Source: Clostridia bacterium
GTDB taxonomy: Bacteria > Bacillota > Clostridia > Christensenellales > Aristaeellaceae
DNA: 64,000 nt
Assembly: GCA_017427165.1 (NCBI GenBank)
Contig: JAFRTK010000093.1
Location: 24,660 to 88,659 of the forward strand
Direction of reading: 5' to 3'
Made by a program: the position numbers and the translations under genes. Below are positions 46,439-55,900 of this stretch, one piece after another. The notes beneath the pieces are model-generated. The model was given only the letters and a program-made list of their open reading frames with translations, had not been told where the DNA came from and did not search any database. Numbering within the stretch: position 1 is the first letter of the stretch; each line of letters begins with the position of its first letter.

Positions 46439-48427
46439 TCAGTTCCCTCCTTCCTGCGCGGCGCGCTGGTTATCCGGCAGCTCAAAGTTGTCCGGCCGGT
46501 TGAAGTCCGCGTGTTCGCTGATATAGTCACGCCGGGGCTCGACCTTGTCACCCATGAGGACGGTGGTGAGGCGGTCGACGAGGGCGGCGTCCTCGATGGA
46601 GACGCGCATGAGCTTGCGGCGGGAGGGATCCATGGTGGTCTCCCAGAGCTGCTCGGGGTTCATTTCGCCCAGGCCTTTGTACCGCTGGAGGGTATAGCCC
46701 TTGCCGGCGGCGCGGGTGGCTTTGGAAAGCTCCTTGTCGTCATACGCGTAGATGACATTGCTGCCCTTCTGCACCTTGTAGAGCGGGGGCATGCCGATAT
46801 ACACATGGCCGCCGGTGATCAGGTCCTTCATATAGCGGAGGAAGAAGGTGAGCAGGATCGCGCGGATGTGCGCGCCGTCCTGGTCCGCATCGGAGAGGAT
46901 GATGACCTTGCCGTATTTCAGGTTCTCCAGGGAGAAGCCCTCATCGATGCCGGTGCCCAGCGCTGTGATCAGGGAACGGAACTCCTCATTGGCGAGCACC
47001 TGATCCAGGTGCTTTTTCTCGACATTCAGGGGCTTGCCGCGGAGCGGAAGGATAGCCTGGAAACGGCGGTCCCGCCCCTGCTTCGCGCTGCCGCCTGCGG
47101 AGTCGCCCTCCACGATGAACAGCTCGTTATCCTCCCATTTGCGGCCGGTGCAGCTGGCCAGCTTGCCGACCAGGGGCGCCGCTTCCAGCGCGCTGGCCTT
47201 GCGGATGTTGTCCCGCGTTTTGCGGGCGGCTTCCCGCGCCTGCGCGGCACGGACGGCCTTGGTCACGATCGCCGTGGCGGCTTCCTGGTTTTTCAGGTTG
47301 TCCAGCCAGTCCACCAGCTGCTGGGAGACGATTGCTTCCACCGCCGGACGAACCTCGCTGTTGCCGAGGCGGCCCTTGGTCTGCCCCTCGAACTGGGGAT
47401 TCTTGACCATGGTGGTGAGTACGCAGGTGAGCCCCTCGCGGAAGTCCTCACCGGCGAGGTTGTTGTCCTTTTCCTTCAGGAGGCCGGACCGGCGGGCGTA
47501 ATCATTGAAGCACTTGGTGAAGGCAGCCTTGAAGCCGGTCTCGTGCGTGCCGCCCTCCGGCGTGTTGATGTTGTTGACATAGGAGAACAGGCTTTCCGTG
47601 TAGCCGTCGGTATACTGGATGGCGGCACGGCAGATGATGGAATCCCGCCGGCCTTCCAGGTAGATGATATCCTCTTGCAGGGCGTTCTTGCCCGCGTTGA
47701 GGTAGCGGACGTAATCGGTGATGCCGCCATCGTAGCAGAAGACGCGGGTGCGGCTTTCGGGATCCGCGAGGCGCTCATCCGTGAAGGTGATGCGGACGCC
47801 CTTGTTGAGGTAGGCCAGCTCCTGCAGGCGGCGCGCGACGGTCTCTGTCTGGAAACGGACATCCTCAAAGATCTCGTCATCGGGGAGGAAGCGGACCAGG
47901 GTACCCTTCTTCCGGGTGTTGCCGACGATTTCCAGCGGGCCGACGGGCTTGCCGGCTTCGACTTTTTTGGAAGCCGGATTATATTCCGAGGTGAAGGCCA
48001 TGCGGTAGTGCGTCCAGTTGAGGAACACATCCACGGTGAGCCATTTGCTCAGCGCGTTGACGACGCTGGCGCCCACGCCATGGAGACCGCCGGAATAATC
48101 GTAGTTTTCGCTGTTGAACTTGCCGCCGGCGTGCAGGACGGTGAAGATGACCTCAACGCCGGGGATATGCATGGTCGGATGCTCATCGACCGGCATGCCG
48201 CGGCCATTGTCCCACACGGAGGCGGAGCCATCCTTATGTAGGGTGACGGTGACCTCATCGGCGAAGCCGTTGGCCGCCTCGTCGATGGCGTTGTCCACGA
48301 TCTCCCACAAAAGGTGGTGCAGGCCGCGGGAGGACGTGGTTCCGATGTACATGCCGGGACGCATGCGGACGGCTTCCAGGCCTTCCAGCACCTGAATATT
48401 CCCGGCGTTATAGGTTTGCGATGCCAT
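46439..48427 (-). CDS. parE: Type IIA topoisomerase subunit B (ParE or GyrB)
   Basis: ATPase subunit, 662 residues. The GHKL ATP site includes EIVDNAIDEA and DNGRGMPVD near 42-80 and GGLHGVGASVVNAL near 113-126. The TOPRIM metal site is EGDSAGGSAKQGRD near 437 and DADQDGAH near 511. The C-terminus has RYKGLGEMNPEQLWETTM. Length is about the norm and no large insertion is present. ParE is favoured because no dnaA/dnaN/recF context is present, but gyrase is possible. Confidence 0.85.
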   Translation of the reverse strand: MASQTYNAGNIQVLEGLEAVRMRPGMYIGTTSSRGLHHLLWEIVDNAIDEAANGFADEVTVTLHKDGSASVWDNGRGMPVDEHPTMHIPGVEVIFTVLHAGGKFNSENYDYSGGLHGVGASVVNALSKWLTVDVFLNWTHYRMAFTSEYNPASKKVEAGKPVGPLEIVGNTRKKGTLVRFLPDDEIFEDVRFQTETVARRLQELAYLNKGVRITFTDERLADPESRTRVFCYDGGITDYVRYLNAGKNALQEDIIYLEGRRDSIICRAAIQYTDGYTESLFSYVNNINTPEGGTHETGFKAAFTKCFNDYARRSGLLKEKDNNLAGEDFREGLTCVLTTMVKNPQFEGQTKGRLGNSEVRPAVEAIVSQQLVDWLDNLKNQEAATAIVTKAVRAAQAREAARKTRDNIRKASALEAAPLVGKLASCTGRKWEDNELFIVEGDSAGGSAKQGRDRRFQAILPLRGKPLNVEKKHLDQVLANEEFRSLITALGTGIDEGFSLENLKYGKVIILSDADQDGAHIRAILLTFFLRYMKDLITGGHVYIGMPPLYKVQKGSNVIYAYDDKELSKATRAAGKGYTLQRYKGLGEMNPEQLWETTMDPSRRKLMRVSIEDAALVDRLTTVLMGDKVEPRRDYISEHADFNRPDNFELPDNQRAAQEGGN

Positions 48428-48469
48428 GAGTCCACTCCTTGATCAGATATGTCCATAAACAGACATCAT

Positions 48470-48478
48470 AGTATACCA
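48470..48478 (-). promoter_or_regulatory. Extended -10 promoter of the topoisomerase operon
   Basis: On the - strand TGG-TATACT forms an extended -10 box, about 45 bases before the B-subunit ATG. ATGTC and GACAT flank the transcription start (48449-48466). Confidence 0.5.
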
Positions 48479-48552
48479 TAAAATGGGGCAGAAAGGAAAG
48501 GGGAACACAACATTTTGATATTTTGTTTTCCCCGGAAGACGGTGCCGAAAAC

Positions 48553-48581
48553 TTGACACGGGAGGGGAAAACGGGGATAAT
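48553..48581 (+). promoter_or_regulatory. Promoter of the VanW gene
   Basis: TTGACA (48553) and GATAAT (48576) are 17 bases apart, 31 bases before the ATG. Confidence 0.75.
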
Positions 48582-48612
48582 GACTTCGTATACGATGAAG
48601 GGAGTTGAACGC

Positions 48613-49779
48613 ATGAAGCGTTTGATATGCGCACTGCTCTGCATGGCGGTCCTGCTGACCGGCTTATGCTTTGCCGCGGCAGAGGAACCTGATGATGAGG
48701 ACGTCGAGTTTTCAAACGAGGAAGAGGATGAAATCCGCAGCCTGGACGAAGTGGATGAAAGCATGTATGTGGTGACGGGCAAGGTTTACCCGGAACCGAC
48801 GCTGAAGGATTTCAACAAAAACTCCCCGGCCATCTACACCGGCACCCTGATCGGAAAGTACAGCATCTTTTCCCAGATGGATGTCAAATCCAAGCGGGTT
48901 GTCAGCAACAGCGGCAGTTCGAGGCAGGTGGATATCCTGTACGTCGGGCTGCAGTGGCTGATCGTACGGACGAAGGAAAAAAAGATCGGCTATGTGAAGC
49001 GGGAATGGTTCAGCCTGGACACCATCAAGCCGCTGGATCCCGTGAACACACCGCCGTTCAACGCACAGAAGCATGCCTATATCGCGACGACCGCGAGCAC
49101 CTGCCACGTGCGGAAAACCATGGATCCCAGCCAGGGAAGCGGGGATGACGGAAATAACTGGGTGATCCTGAAGCCGGGCACGACAATCTCCATCTGGAAG
49201 TTTTACGACGGCTGGGCCATGGTGAACTACATGCGCAGCTACGGATACATTGACCCGAACGAACTGACGGACCTGAAGCCGGTGAGCCCCACGGACGAAA
49301 TGCTGTATCCGGACTGCCCCATCGGCGCCTATACCAGCTATTACAAGATGGTCCAGATTGAGCAGAACATTAACCGGATCCACAACATCAAGCTGGGCTG
49401 CAAGTTTATCTCGGTGGTCATCAACCCCGGCGATGAATTCAATGCCAACAGGCTGATGGGCCGGTACAACGCCAGCAAGGGCTACAAAAAGGCCGGCGTG
49501 CTGGTGGACGGCCGGACGACCGCGGGTTACGGCGGCGGCACCTGCCAGGTGTCGAGCACGCTGTACAATGTGGTGGTGCAGCTGCCGAAGATCCGGATTA
49601 TCCAGCGGCGGGCGCACGGCGGAAGCGGCGCGAGCTACCTGCCGATCCACTGCGACGCGGCGGTCGGCAACAGCGAGCTGAACCAGCGATGGATCAACAA
49701 CTACCCGTTCCCGATCCGGATCGAAGCCAGTTCCAATGACGACGGCGCCCTGTGCGTACAGATTTACCGGGCAGACTGA
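48613..49779 (+). CDS. VanW family protein with SH3-like domain
   Basis: A 388-residue secreted protein starting at 48613 behind GGGAG, with signal peptide ending near FAAAEE. An acidic linker (about 25-50) is followed by SH3-like beta domains (about 50-235), which often bind cell wall. The VanW domain (about 250-385) includes GGGTCQVSSTLYN. It is probably a peptidoglycan- or envelope-associated protein. VanW is named after vancomycin loci, but no van resistance genes are nearby, so resistance should not be inferred. Confidence 0.85.
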   Translation: MKRLICALLCMAVLLTGLCFAAAEEPDDEDVEFSNEEEDEIRSLDEVDESMYVVTGKVYPEPTLKDFNKNSPAIYTGTLIGKYSIFSQMDVKSKRVVSNSGSSRQVDILYVGLQWLIVRTKEKKIGYVKREWFSLDTIKPLDPVNTPPFNAQKHAYIATTASTCHVRKTMDPSQGSGDDGNNWVILKPGTTISIWKFYDGWAMVNYMRSYGYIDPNELTDLKPVSPTDEMLYPDCPIGAYTSYYKMVQIEQNINRIHNIKLGCKFISVVINPGDEFNANRLMGRYNASKGYKKAGVLVDGRTTAGYGGGTCQVSSTLYNVVVQLPKIRIIQRRAHGGSGASYLPIHCDAAVGNSELNQRWINNYPFPIRIEASSNDDGALCVQIYRAD

Positions 49780-49804
49780 AACCGAAGAAAAACACCTGAA
49801 GTAC

Positions 49805-49841
49805 AGCCGGGTTCCGCGGATTCCGCGAAACCCGGCTTTTT
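49805..49841 (+). terminator. Rho-independent terminator of the VanW gene
   Basis: AGCCGGGTT and AACCCGGCT form the main stem, with more pairs inside, followed by TTTTT. Confidence 0.85.
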
Positions 49842-49883
49842 CACGGCCTGCGGAGGAATGACGCAGCCGCGTGTATGCCGGTT

Positions 49884-49907
49884 GCAAAATAAGAACGGTT
49901 ATTTTGC
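49884..49907. promoter_or_regulatory. 9-base inverted repeat upstream of the ABC exporter
   Basis: GCAAAATAA and TTATTTTGC, separated by GAACGG. The site is 36 bases before the -10 box and may be an activator or repressor operator. Confidence 0.45.
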
Positions 49908-49935
49908 GAAATGAAAGAGTTTTTTTCCCGGCAAT

Positions 49936-49948
49936 ATTGTGATACAAT
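49936..49948 (+). promoter_or_regulatory. Extended -10 promoter with overlapping dyad
   Basis: TGA-TACAAT forms an extended -10 box. ATTGT-GAT-ACAAT is a dyad covering it, so a bound repressor would block the promoter of the ABC exporter. Confidence 0.5.
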
Positions 49949-50005
49949 CCGCAATGTCAACAAAGAGAATTGCCGACGGCAATACGTGAGGAAGGACGAA
50001 AGACC

Positions 50006-50743
50006 ATGATTACACTGGAACATGTCACGAAAACCTACGCGAAAAACAACACCAAGGCGGTGGATGACCTGACGCTGACGGTGAACGGCGGCGAACTGTT
50101 CGGATTTATCGGACCGAACGGCGCCGGCAAGACCACCACCATCAAGCTGATGACCGGCATCCTGACGCCGGACGAGGGAACCGTGACGATGGCCGGGCAC
50201 CGGATGGACCTGGAGCGGCTGGAAGCCCAGCGCCTGATCGGTTTTGTGCCGGACGGAAACGACCTGTATGACCGGCTGACCGGCATGGAGTACCTGAACT
50301 TTATGGCGGACGTATACCAGGTGAGCGCAGCTCAGCGCAAGGCGCATATTGAGAAGTACCTGGACATTTTCTCCCTGGAGGACGCGATCAACAACCAAGT
50401 GCGTTCCTACTCCAAGGGCATGAAGCAGAAGCTGCTGGTGATCGGCGCACTGATCCACAACCCGCCGGTCTGGATCCTGGACGAACCCCTGGGCGGCCTG
50501 GATCCCCGCGCGGCACACCTGCTGAAGGAAGAAATGATCCGGCACTGCCAGGAAGGGAACACCGTGTTCTTTTCCACGCACGTACTGGAAGTGGCAGAAA
50601 AGCTGTGCACCCGGATCGGCGTCATCAACCATGGCTCCCTGAAGGCACTGGGCACGCTGGACGAGCTGCGTTCCGGTGAAGTCGGCGCGAGCCTCGAAGA
50701 GCTGTTCCTGGAGCTGACGGAAGACGGAGGCGAAGAGGCATGA
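50006..50743 (+). CDS. ABC transporter ATP-binding protein (exporter type)
   Basis: A 245-residue ATPase. Walker A GPNGAGKTT (about 38-46), signature YSKGMKQKL (about 135) and Walker B VWILDEPLGGLDP (about 155) are complete. It resembles the CcmA/DrrA group that drives multi-spanning exporter permeases. The start at 50006 follows GAGGAAGGAC. It overlaps the permease gene by four bases, so the pair form one transporter. Confidence 0.93.
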   Translation: MITLEHVTKTYAKNNTKAVDDLTLTVNGGELFGFIGPNGAGKTTTIKLMTGILTPDEGTVTMAGHRMDLERLEAQRLIGFVPDGNDLYDRLTGMEYLNFMADVYQVSAAQRKAHIEKYLDIFSLEDAINNQVRSYSKGMKQKLLVIGALIHNPPVWILDEPLGGLDPRAAHLLKEEMIRHCQEGNTVFFSTHVLEVAEKLCTRIGVINHGSLKALGTLDELRSGEVGASLEELFLELTEDGGEEA

Positions 50744-52404
50744 CAGGCTTTTTTCCGCTGCTGAGACTGCAGCTGCTGAGCCGCTTCGCGGACATGAAAC
50801 CGAAGAACCTGAAGACGGCATTCAAAGAGAAACGCGGCCGCACGGTCGGTATGTTCATCGCGGTCCTGATCCTGATTGTATACATGGCGGGCTTCCTGTA
50901 CTTCATTGAAAAGAAAGCCCTGGACCTGATGATGCCGATGGGAATGGGCGACGTGATCGTGAGCCTGTCGGTGGTCCTGGCTACCGGCGCCACGCTGATC
51001 ATGGCATTCTTCTTCGTGATGAGCAGCCTGTACATGGGCCGGGACGCTGCATATATCGCCGCGCTGCCGGTGAAAAGCCGGACGGTACTGAGCGCGAAGC
51101 TCGCCCAGGTATGGGTTTCCGAAACCGCGATTGACGCGGTGATTATCCTGCCGGCATGCATCCAGTACGGGATCCGGGCCGGCATGCCCGCGGATTTCTA
51201 CCTGCGGATGGTGATTGTATGGCTGACCGCCGCAATCCTGCCGGTTGCGATTATCAGCCTGGTATCCGCGCTGGTGATCCGGATCTCGGCGCTGTGGAAG
51301 CACCGGGAGATCATCGCGACGGTGGGCGGAATCGCCTTCTTTATCGGCTATATGTTCCTGATGATGAACGTGGGGCAGATTACCGGTGACGCGGCGGACG
51401 GCGGGGAAATGATCTCCCAGCTGATCCTGAGCAACACCGCCCGGATCCAGTCGATGACCGGCTTGTTCCCGCCGGCCGCGTGGGCCGCGGAAGGCATCCT
51501 GGGCAACTGGGCGAAGCTGGGCCTGTTCGTACTGGTGAGCATCGCCGCAATTGCGCTGGTGATCTGGATCCTGGGCTATCCGTACCGGAAGCTGAGCCTG
51601 CTGGTGACTGAGACGCCGGCGGCCTCCGCAAAGGGCGGTATCCGAAAGGGTGCCATCCGGGAGGGGAACGCTTACCTCGCCAATGTAAAACGTGAGTTCA
51701 AGCAAATCCTCCGTGTGCCTTCCTACATGATGAACATCATCCCGATCTGCTTCATGCCGCTGCTCTTCGTGATCATGATGACAGTGATTGTCGGCAGCAA
51801 GATCGGTGATGAGGGAGAATCCCTCCAGGTCATTTTCAGCACGCTGAATCCTGCCCTGGTGATGGGTATCCTGGCAGCGATGATGGCGTACGTCGGCGGA
51901 ATGAATCCGGCACTGAGCACCGCGGTTACCCGTGAAGGCAAAGGCCATGACTTCCTGATCGGCCTGCCGGTATCCGGCCGTACGCTGATTAAGGCAAAAT
52001 TCACCGTCGGCTGCGGCCTGTCCCTGCTCGGTATGCTTGCCGCGACCATTGCCCTGGTGATTGTATTCCCCGCCGCAAGGCTGGAAGCCATCCTGGCATT
52101 TGTGCTCTGCGCCCTGTTTGTATATGCCGCGGCCTGCATCGCGCTGACCCACGACATCAAGCATCCGAAGTTCAACTGGACAACGGAACAGGAAGCGGTA
52201 AAGCAGAACTTCGGCGTGATGATTTCCATGCTGGTCAGCTGGGGAATCCTGATCCTGCTGGCTGTCGGAACCTACTTCATGATCAGTGCCGGATGGGGTA
52301 TCTGGCCGGTGTTCATGATCCTGGCTTCCGCACTGGCTGTCCTGTGCGTTGCCCTGCGGGCACATATGTACAAAACGGTGGACAAGTATTACACGAAGCA
52401 GTAA
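50740..52404 (+). CDS. ABC exporter permease, large
   Basis: A 554-residue membrane protein with about twelve hydrophobic segments in two blocks (about 45-290 and 340-550), so it may act as a fused pair of permease halves. The cytoplasmic linker around 295-330 is basic. It resembles YhaQ/Ecs-type putative exporters. The substrate is unknown. Its operon carries two operator-like dyads upstream. Confidence 0.85.
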   Translation: MTGFFPLLRLQLLSRFADMKPKNLKTAFKEKRGRTVGMFIAVLILIVYMAGFLYFIEKKALDLMMPMGMGDVIVSLSVVLATGATLIMAFFFVMSSLYMGRDAAYIAALPVKSRTVLSAKLAQVWVSETAIDAVIILPACIQYGIRAGMPADFYLRMVIVWLTAAILPVAIISLVSALVIRISALWKHREIIATVGGIAFFIGYMFLMMNVGQITGDAADGGEMISQLILSNTARIQSMTGLFPPAAWAAEGILGNWAKLGLFVLVSIAAIALVIWILGYPYRKLSLLVTETPAASAKGGIRKGAIREGNAYLANVKREFKQILRVPSYMMNIIPICFMPLLFVIMMTVIVGSKIGDEGESLQVIFSTLNPALVMGILAAMMAYVGGMNPALSTAVTREGKGHDFLIGLPVSGRTLIKAKFTVGCGLSLLGMLAATIALVIVFPAARLEAILAFVLCALFVYAAACIALTHDIKHPKFNWTTEQEAVKQNFGVMISMLVSWGILILLAVGTYFMISAGWGIWPVFMILASALAVLCVALRAHMYKTVDKYYTKQ

Positions 52405-52467
52405 AATAGTAACCGGAGAAAGAGGATCTGAAAGCTCCGGCTGCGACCAGAGAAGACCTGAAAACGT

Positions 52468-52493
52468 CGGGGCGGAGTTTTCCGCCCCGCTTT
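52468..52493 (+). terminator. Terminator-like hairpin after the ABC exporter
   Basis: CGGGGCGGA pairs with TCCGCCCCG, loop GTTT, with a short T run. Confidence 0.65.
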
Positions 52494-52518
52494 GCATTTC
52501 GGAAGGGAGACAGGAATC

Positions 52519-52974
52519 ATGATGAGACGGATTGCCGCACTGGTTTTCGTACTGCTGCTGGTGATGGCCGGGACGGCCTTCGCGGACCAGGATGTCCAGC
52601 TGAAAGGGACCCGGTATACGCTGACGCTGCCGGACAGTATGGAATATGACGGACCCGGGAATCCGGGCCGGGCGGACTTTGCCTATGTTTCCGACTCCCT
52701 GGGGCTGGAAATCCTGTTTACCTCCGCCAACGGGAGCGGACTGCAGCAGCTGGCGGACATGATTCCCAACCTGGCGGATGACGTGGAAGATCCCCGGATG
52801 ACGACGGTGAACGGAGTCGAAATGCTCGTATACCGGGTAACCGCCAGCAATCCGGACGGGAAAGCCATCGGATACATCCTGCGGGACGGGGACAAGGTAT
52901 GGCAGATTGAATTCTGGTATACCAGCCAGGCCGCCGCGGATATGACCAAAACCATCATGGAAAGCATTCAGTAA
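52519..52974 (+). CDS. Small secreted protein of unknown function
   Basis: A 151-residue protein with signal peptide ending near TAFA (about residue 23). The mature part is about 125 residues, beta-rich, with GTRYTLTLPDSMEYD and VYRVTASNPDGKAIGYI. No family is recognised. The ATG at 52519 follows GGGAGACAGG. dnaE starts 15 bases downstream, so the two may be co-transcribed. Confidence 0.65.
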   Translation: MMRRIAALVFVLLLVMAGTAFADQDVQLKGTRYTLTLPDSMEYDGPGNPGRADFAYVSDSLGLEILFTSANGSGLQQLADMIPNLADDVEDPRMTTVNGVEMLVYRVTASNPDGKAIGYILRDGDKVWQIEFWYTSQAAADMTKTIMESIQ

Positions 52975-52989
52975 GGATACGGGAACGGT

Positions 52990-55900
52990 ATGAGCTTTAC
53001 GCATCTGCATCTGCATACGGAATACAGCCTGCTGGACGGCGCCTGCCGGATCCAGCCGCTGGTGAAGCGGCTGAAGGACCTGGGCATGGATTCGTGTGCC
53101 GTGACGGATCACGGCGTGCTTTACGGCGCGATCGAATTCTACACGGCGATGACAGACGCGGGAATCAAGCCGATTATCGGCTGTGAGGCCTATGTATGCC
53201 GGGACCGGACGGACCGGTCTCCCACAGGCCGGGAAAACAGCCACCTGATCCTGCTGTGCGAAAACAACACGGGATACCAGAACCTGATGTACCTGATCAG
53301 CGAAGGATTCCTGACCGGGTATTATTATAAACCGCGCATCGATTACAACCTGATCCGGGAACACCACGAAGGCCTGATCTGCCTGAGCGCCTGCCTGAGC
53401 GGCGACCTGCCGAAGATGCTGCTGAACGGGCAGGACGAGAGCGCGCATGCCTATGTGCGGGAGATGCAGGAGCTGTTCGGGAAGGACAACTTTTTCATCG
53501 AGATCATGGACCACAACCTGCGGGACGAGAAGACCGTCCTGCCCCGGCTGATCGCTATCGCGCGGGAAATGGACGTGCCGCTGGTGGCGACGAATGACTG
53601 CCACTACCTGGAAAAAAAGGACGCCCACGCGCAGGAAGTGCTGATGTGCATCCAGACCGGCAAGACGCTGGCGGACGACCAGCGGATGCGGATGGAGACC
53701 AGCGAGCTGTACGTCAAGAGCGAGGAAGAAATGCGCGCCCTGTTCCGGCAGGTGCCGGACGCCATAGACCGGACAAAGGAAATTGCCGACCGGTGCAATG
53801 TGACATTCGAGTTCGGCGTGACGAGGCTGCCGAAGTACCCGGTGCCCGAAGGCGAAACCGCGGAGCAGATGCTGCGGCGGCTGTGCACCGAAGGAATCCG
53901 GAAGCTGTATCCGGAGGCGAAGGAAGGGGACGAACCCTGGCAGCGCTTGGAATATGAACTGTCTACAATTGAACATATGGGATATGTGGATTACTTCCTG
54001 ATCGTATGGGACTTCATCCACTATGCCAAATCCCAGGGAATCATGGTGGGACCGGGCCGCGGGAGCGGCGCCGGATCCATTGTCGCGTATTCCCTGGGCA
54101 TCACCATGCTGGATCCGCTGAAGTACCAGCTTCTGTTTGAGCGCTTCCTGAACCCGGAGCGGGTGACCATGCCGGATATCGACGTGGACTTCTGCTATGA
54201 GCGGCGGCAGGAAGTGATTGACTATGTGGCCCGGAAATACGGCGCGGACCATGTGAGCCAGATCATCACTTTCGGCACGATGGCCGCCCGCGGCGTGGTG
54301 CGTGACGTCGGACGCGTGCTGGGAATGAGCTACCAGGAGACGGACGCGGTGGCCAAGGCAGTGCCCATGGACCTGGGCATCACCCTGGAAAAAGCGATGA
54401 ACCTTTCCCCCATGCTGCGCCAGATGGCGGACGAACAGCCCCGGGTGAAGGAACTGATTGATACGGCGATGACGCTGGAAGGAATGCCGCGGCATGCCTC
54501 CACACATGCCGCCGGCGTGCTGATTACCGGGAAGCCCGTGGTGGAGTTTGTGCCGCTGCAGCGCAATGATGACGTAATCACCACGCAGTATCCCATGGGC
54601 ATCATCGAGCGGCTGGGCCTGCTGAAGATGGACTTCCTGGGGCTGCGGACGCTGACCGTGATCCGGGATACGCTGGATATGATGCGGGAAGCCGGCACCG
54701 ACATGAAACCGGAGGATATTCCGCTGGATGACCCGGCCGTATACGAGATGATCTGCCGGGGAGATACGGACGGCGTGTTCCAGATGGAAGGCGCGGGCAT
54801 GACCGGGTTCCTGACCAATATGAAACCCTCCTGCTTTGAAGACATCATCGCGGCGATTTCCCTGTACCGGCCCGGCCCGATGGATTCCATCCCGCGCTAT
54901 ATTGCCGGGAAGATGGATCCCTCCAGCGTCCGGTACAAGACGGAGAAGCTGCGCCCGATCCTGGACGTGACCTACGGGTGCATGGTGTACCAGGAGCAGG
55001 TGATGCAGATCGTGCGCGACCTGGCCGGGTACAGCTACGGCCGAAGCGACCTGGTGCGCCGTGCCATGGCCAAGAAAAAGCACAAGGTCATGGAGGAGGA
55101 GCGCGAGATCTTCGTGCACGGAATGACGGACGCGGACGGGAACGTGAAGGTGCCCGGATGCGTGCGCAACGGCGTGCCGGAGAATGTTGCCAACGAGATC
55201 TACGATGAAATGATCGCCTTCGCGAGCTACGCGTTCAACAAGTCCCACGCGGCCGCGTACGGTGTGGTCGCCATGCAGACCGCCTGGCTGAAGCACTACT
55301 ATCCGGTACAGTTTATGGCGGCGATGCTGAACAGCGTATACGGAAACACCGGCAAGATCGCCGGCTACATCCAGTACTGCCGCGGGCGGGGTATTCCCGT
55401 ACTGCCGCCCCATGTGAACCGGAGCCGCTGGAAGTTTACGGTCGCCCGGGACACGGAAGGAAAGGCCGCAATCCTGTTCGGTCTGGGCGCGGTGAAGAGC
55501 GTCGGGGAGAACGCCGTGAACGCTGTGATCCGGGAGCGGGAGAACGGCGGACCGTACCGGGATATCTTTGATTTCTGCAGCCGGATAGACACGGCGGACT
55601 GCAGCAAGCGCGTGACGGAAAGCCTGATCAAGGCCGGCGCATTTGACGGGATGGGTGCCAACCGGCCCCAGATGCTGGCCGTTTATGAAACGGCGATGGA
55701 AGCCAACCAGTCCATCCGGAAGAAGAACGTGAGCGGGCAGGTGAGCCTGTTCGACATGTTCGGGCAGGATGAGAGCCCGGCCATGATGGGGGCGCAGATC
55801 CACCTGCCGGACCTGCCGGACTGCCCGGCGCGGGTGAAGCTGCAGATGGAAAAGGAAGCATCCGGCGTGTATATGACCGGTCATCCGCTGGACGATTACG

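Noticed and set aside
40696-46526. Two long + strand frames opposite galM, rmuC and parC
   Set aside because: Antisense shadows of well-recognised - strand genes.
48613-49779. Vancomycin resistance locus
   Set aside because: VanW-domain proteins are widespread; no vanA/B ligase, vanH, vanX, vanR or vanS homologue is nearby.
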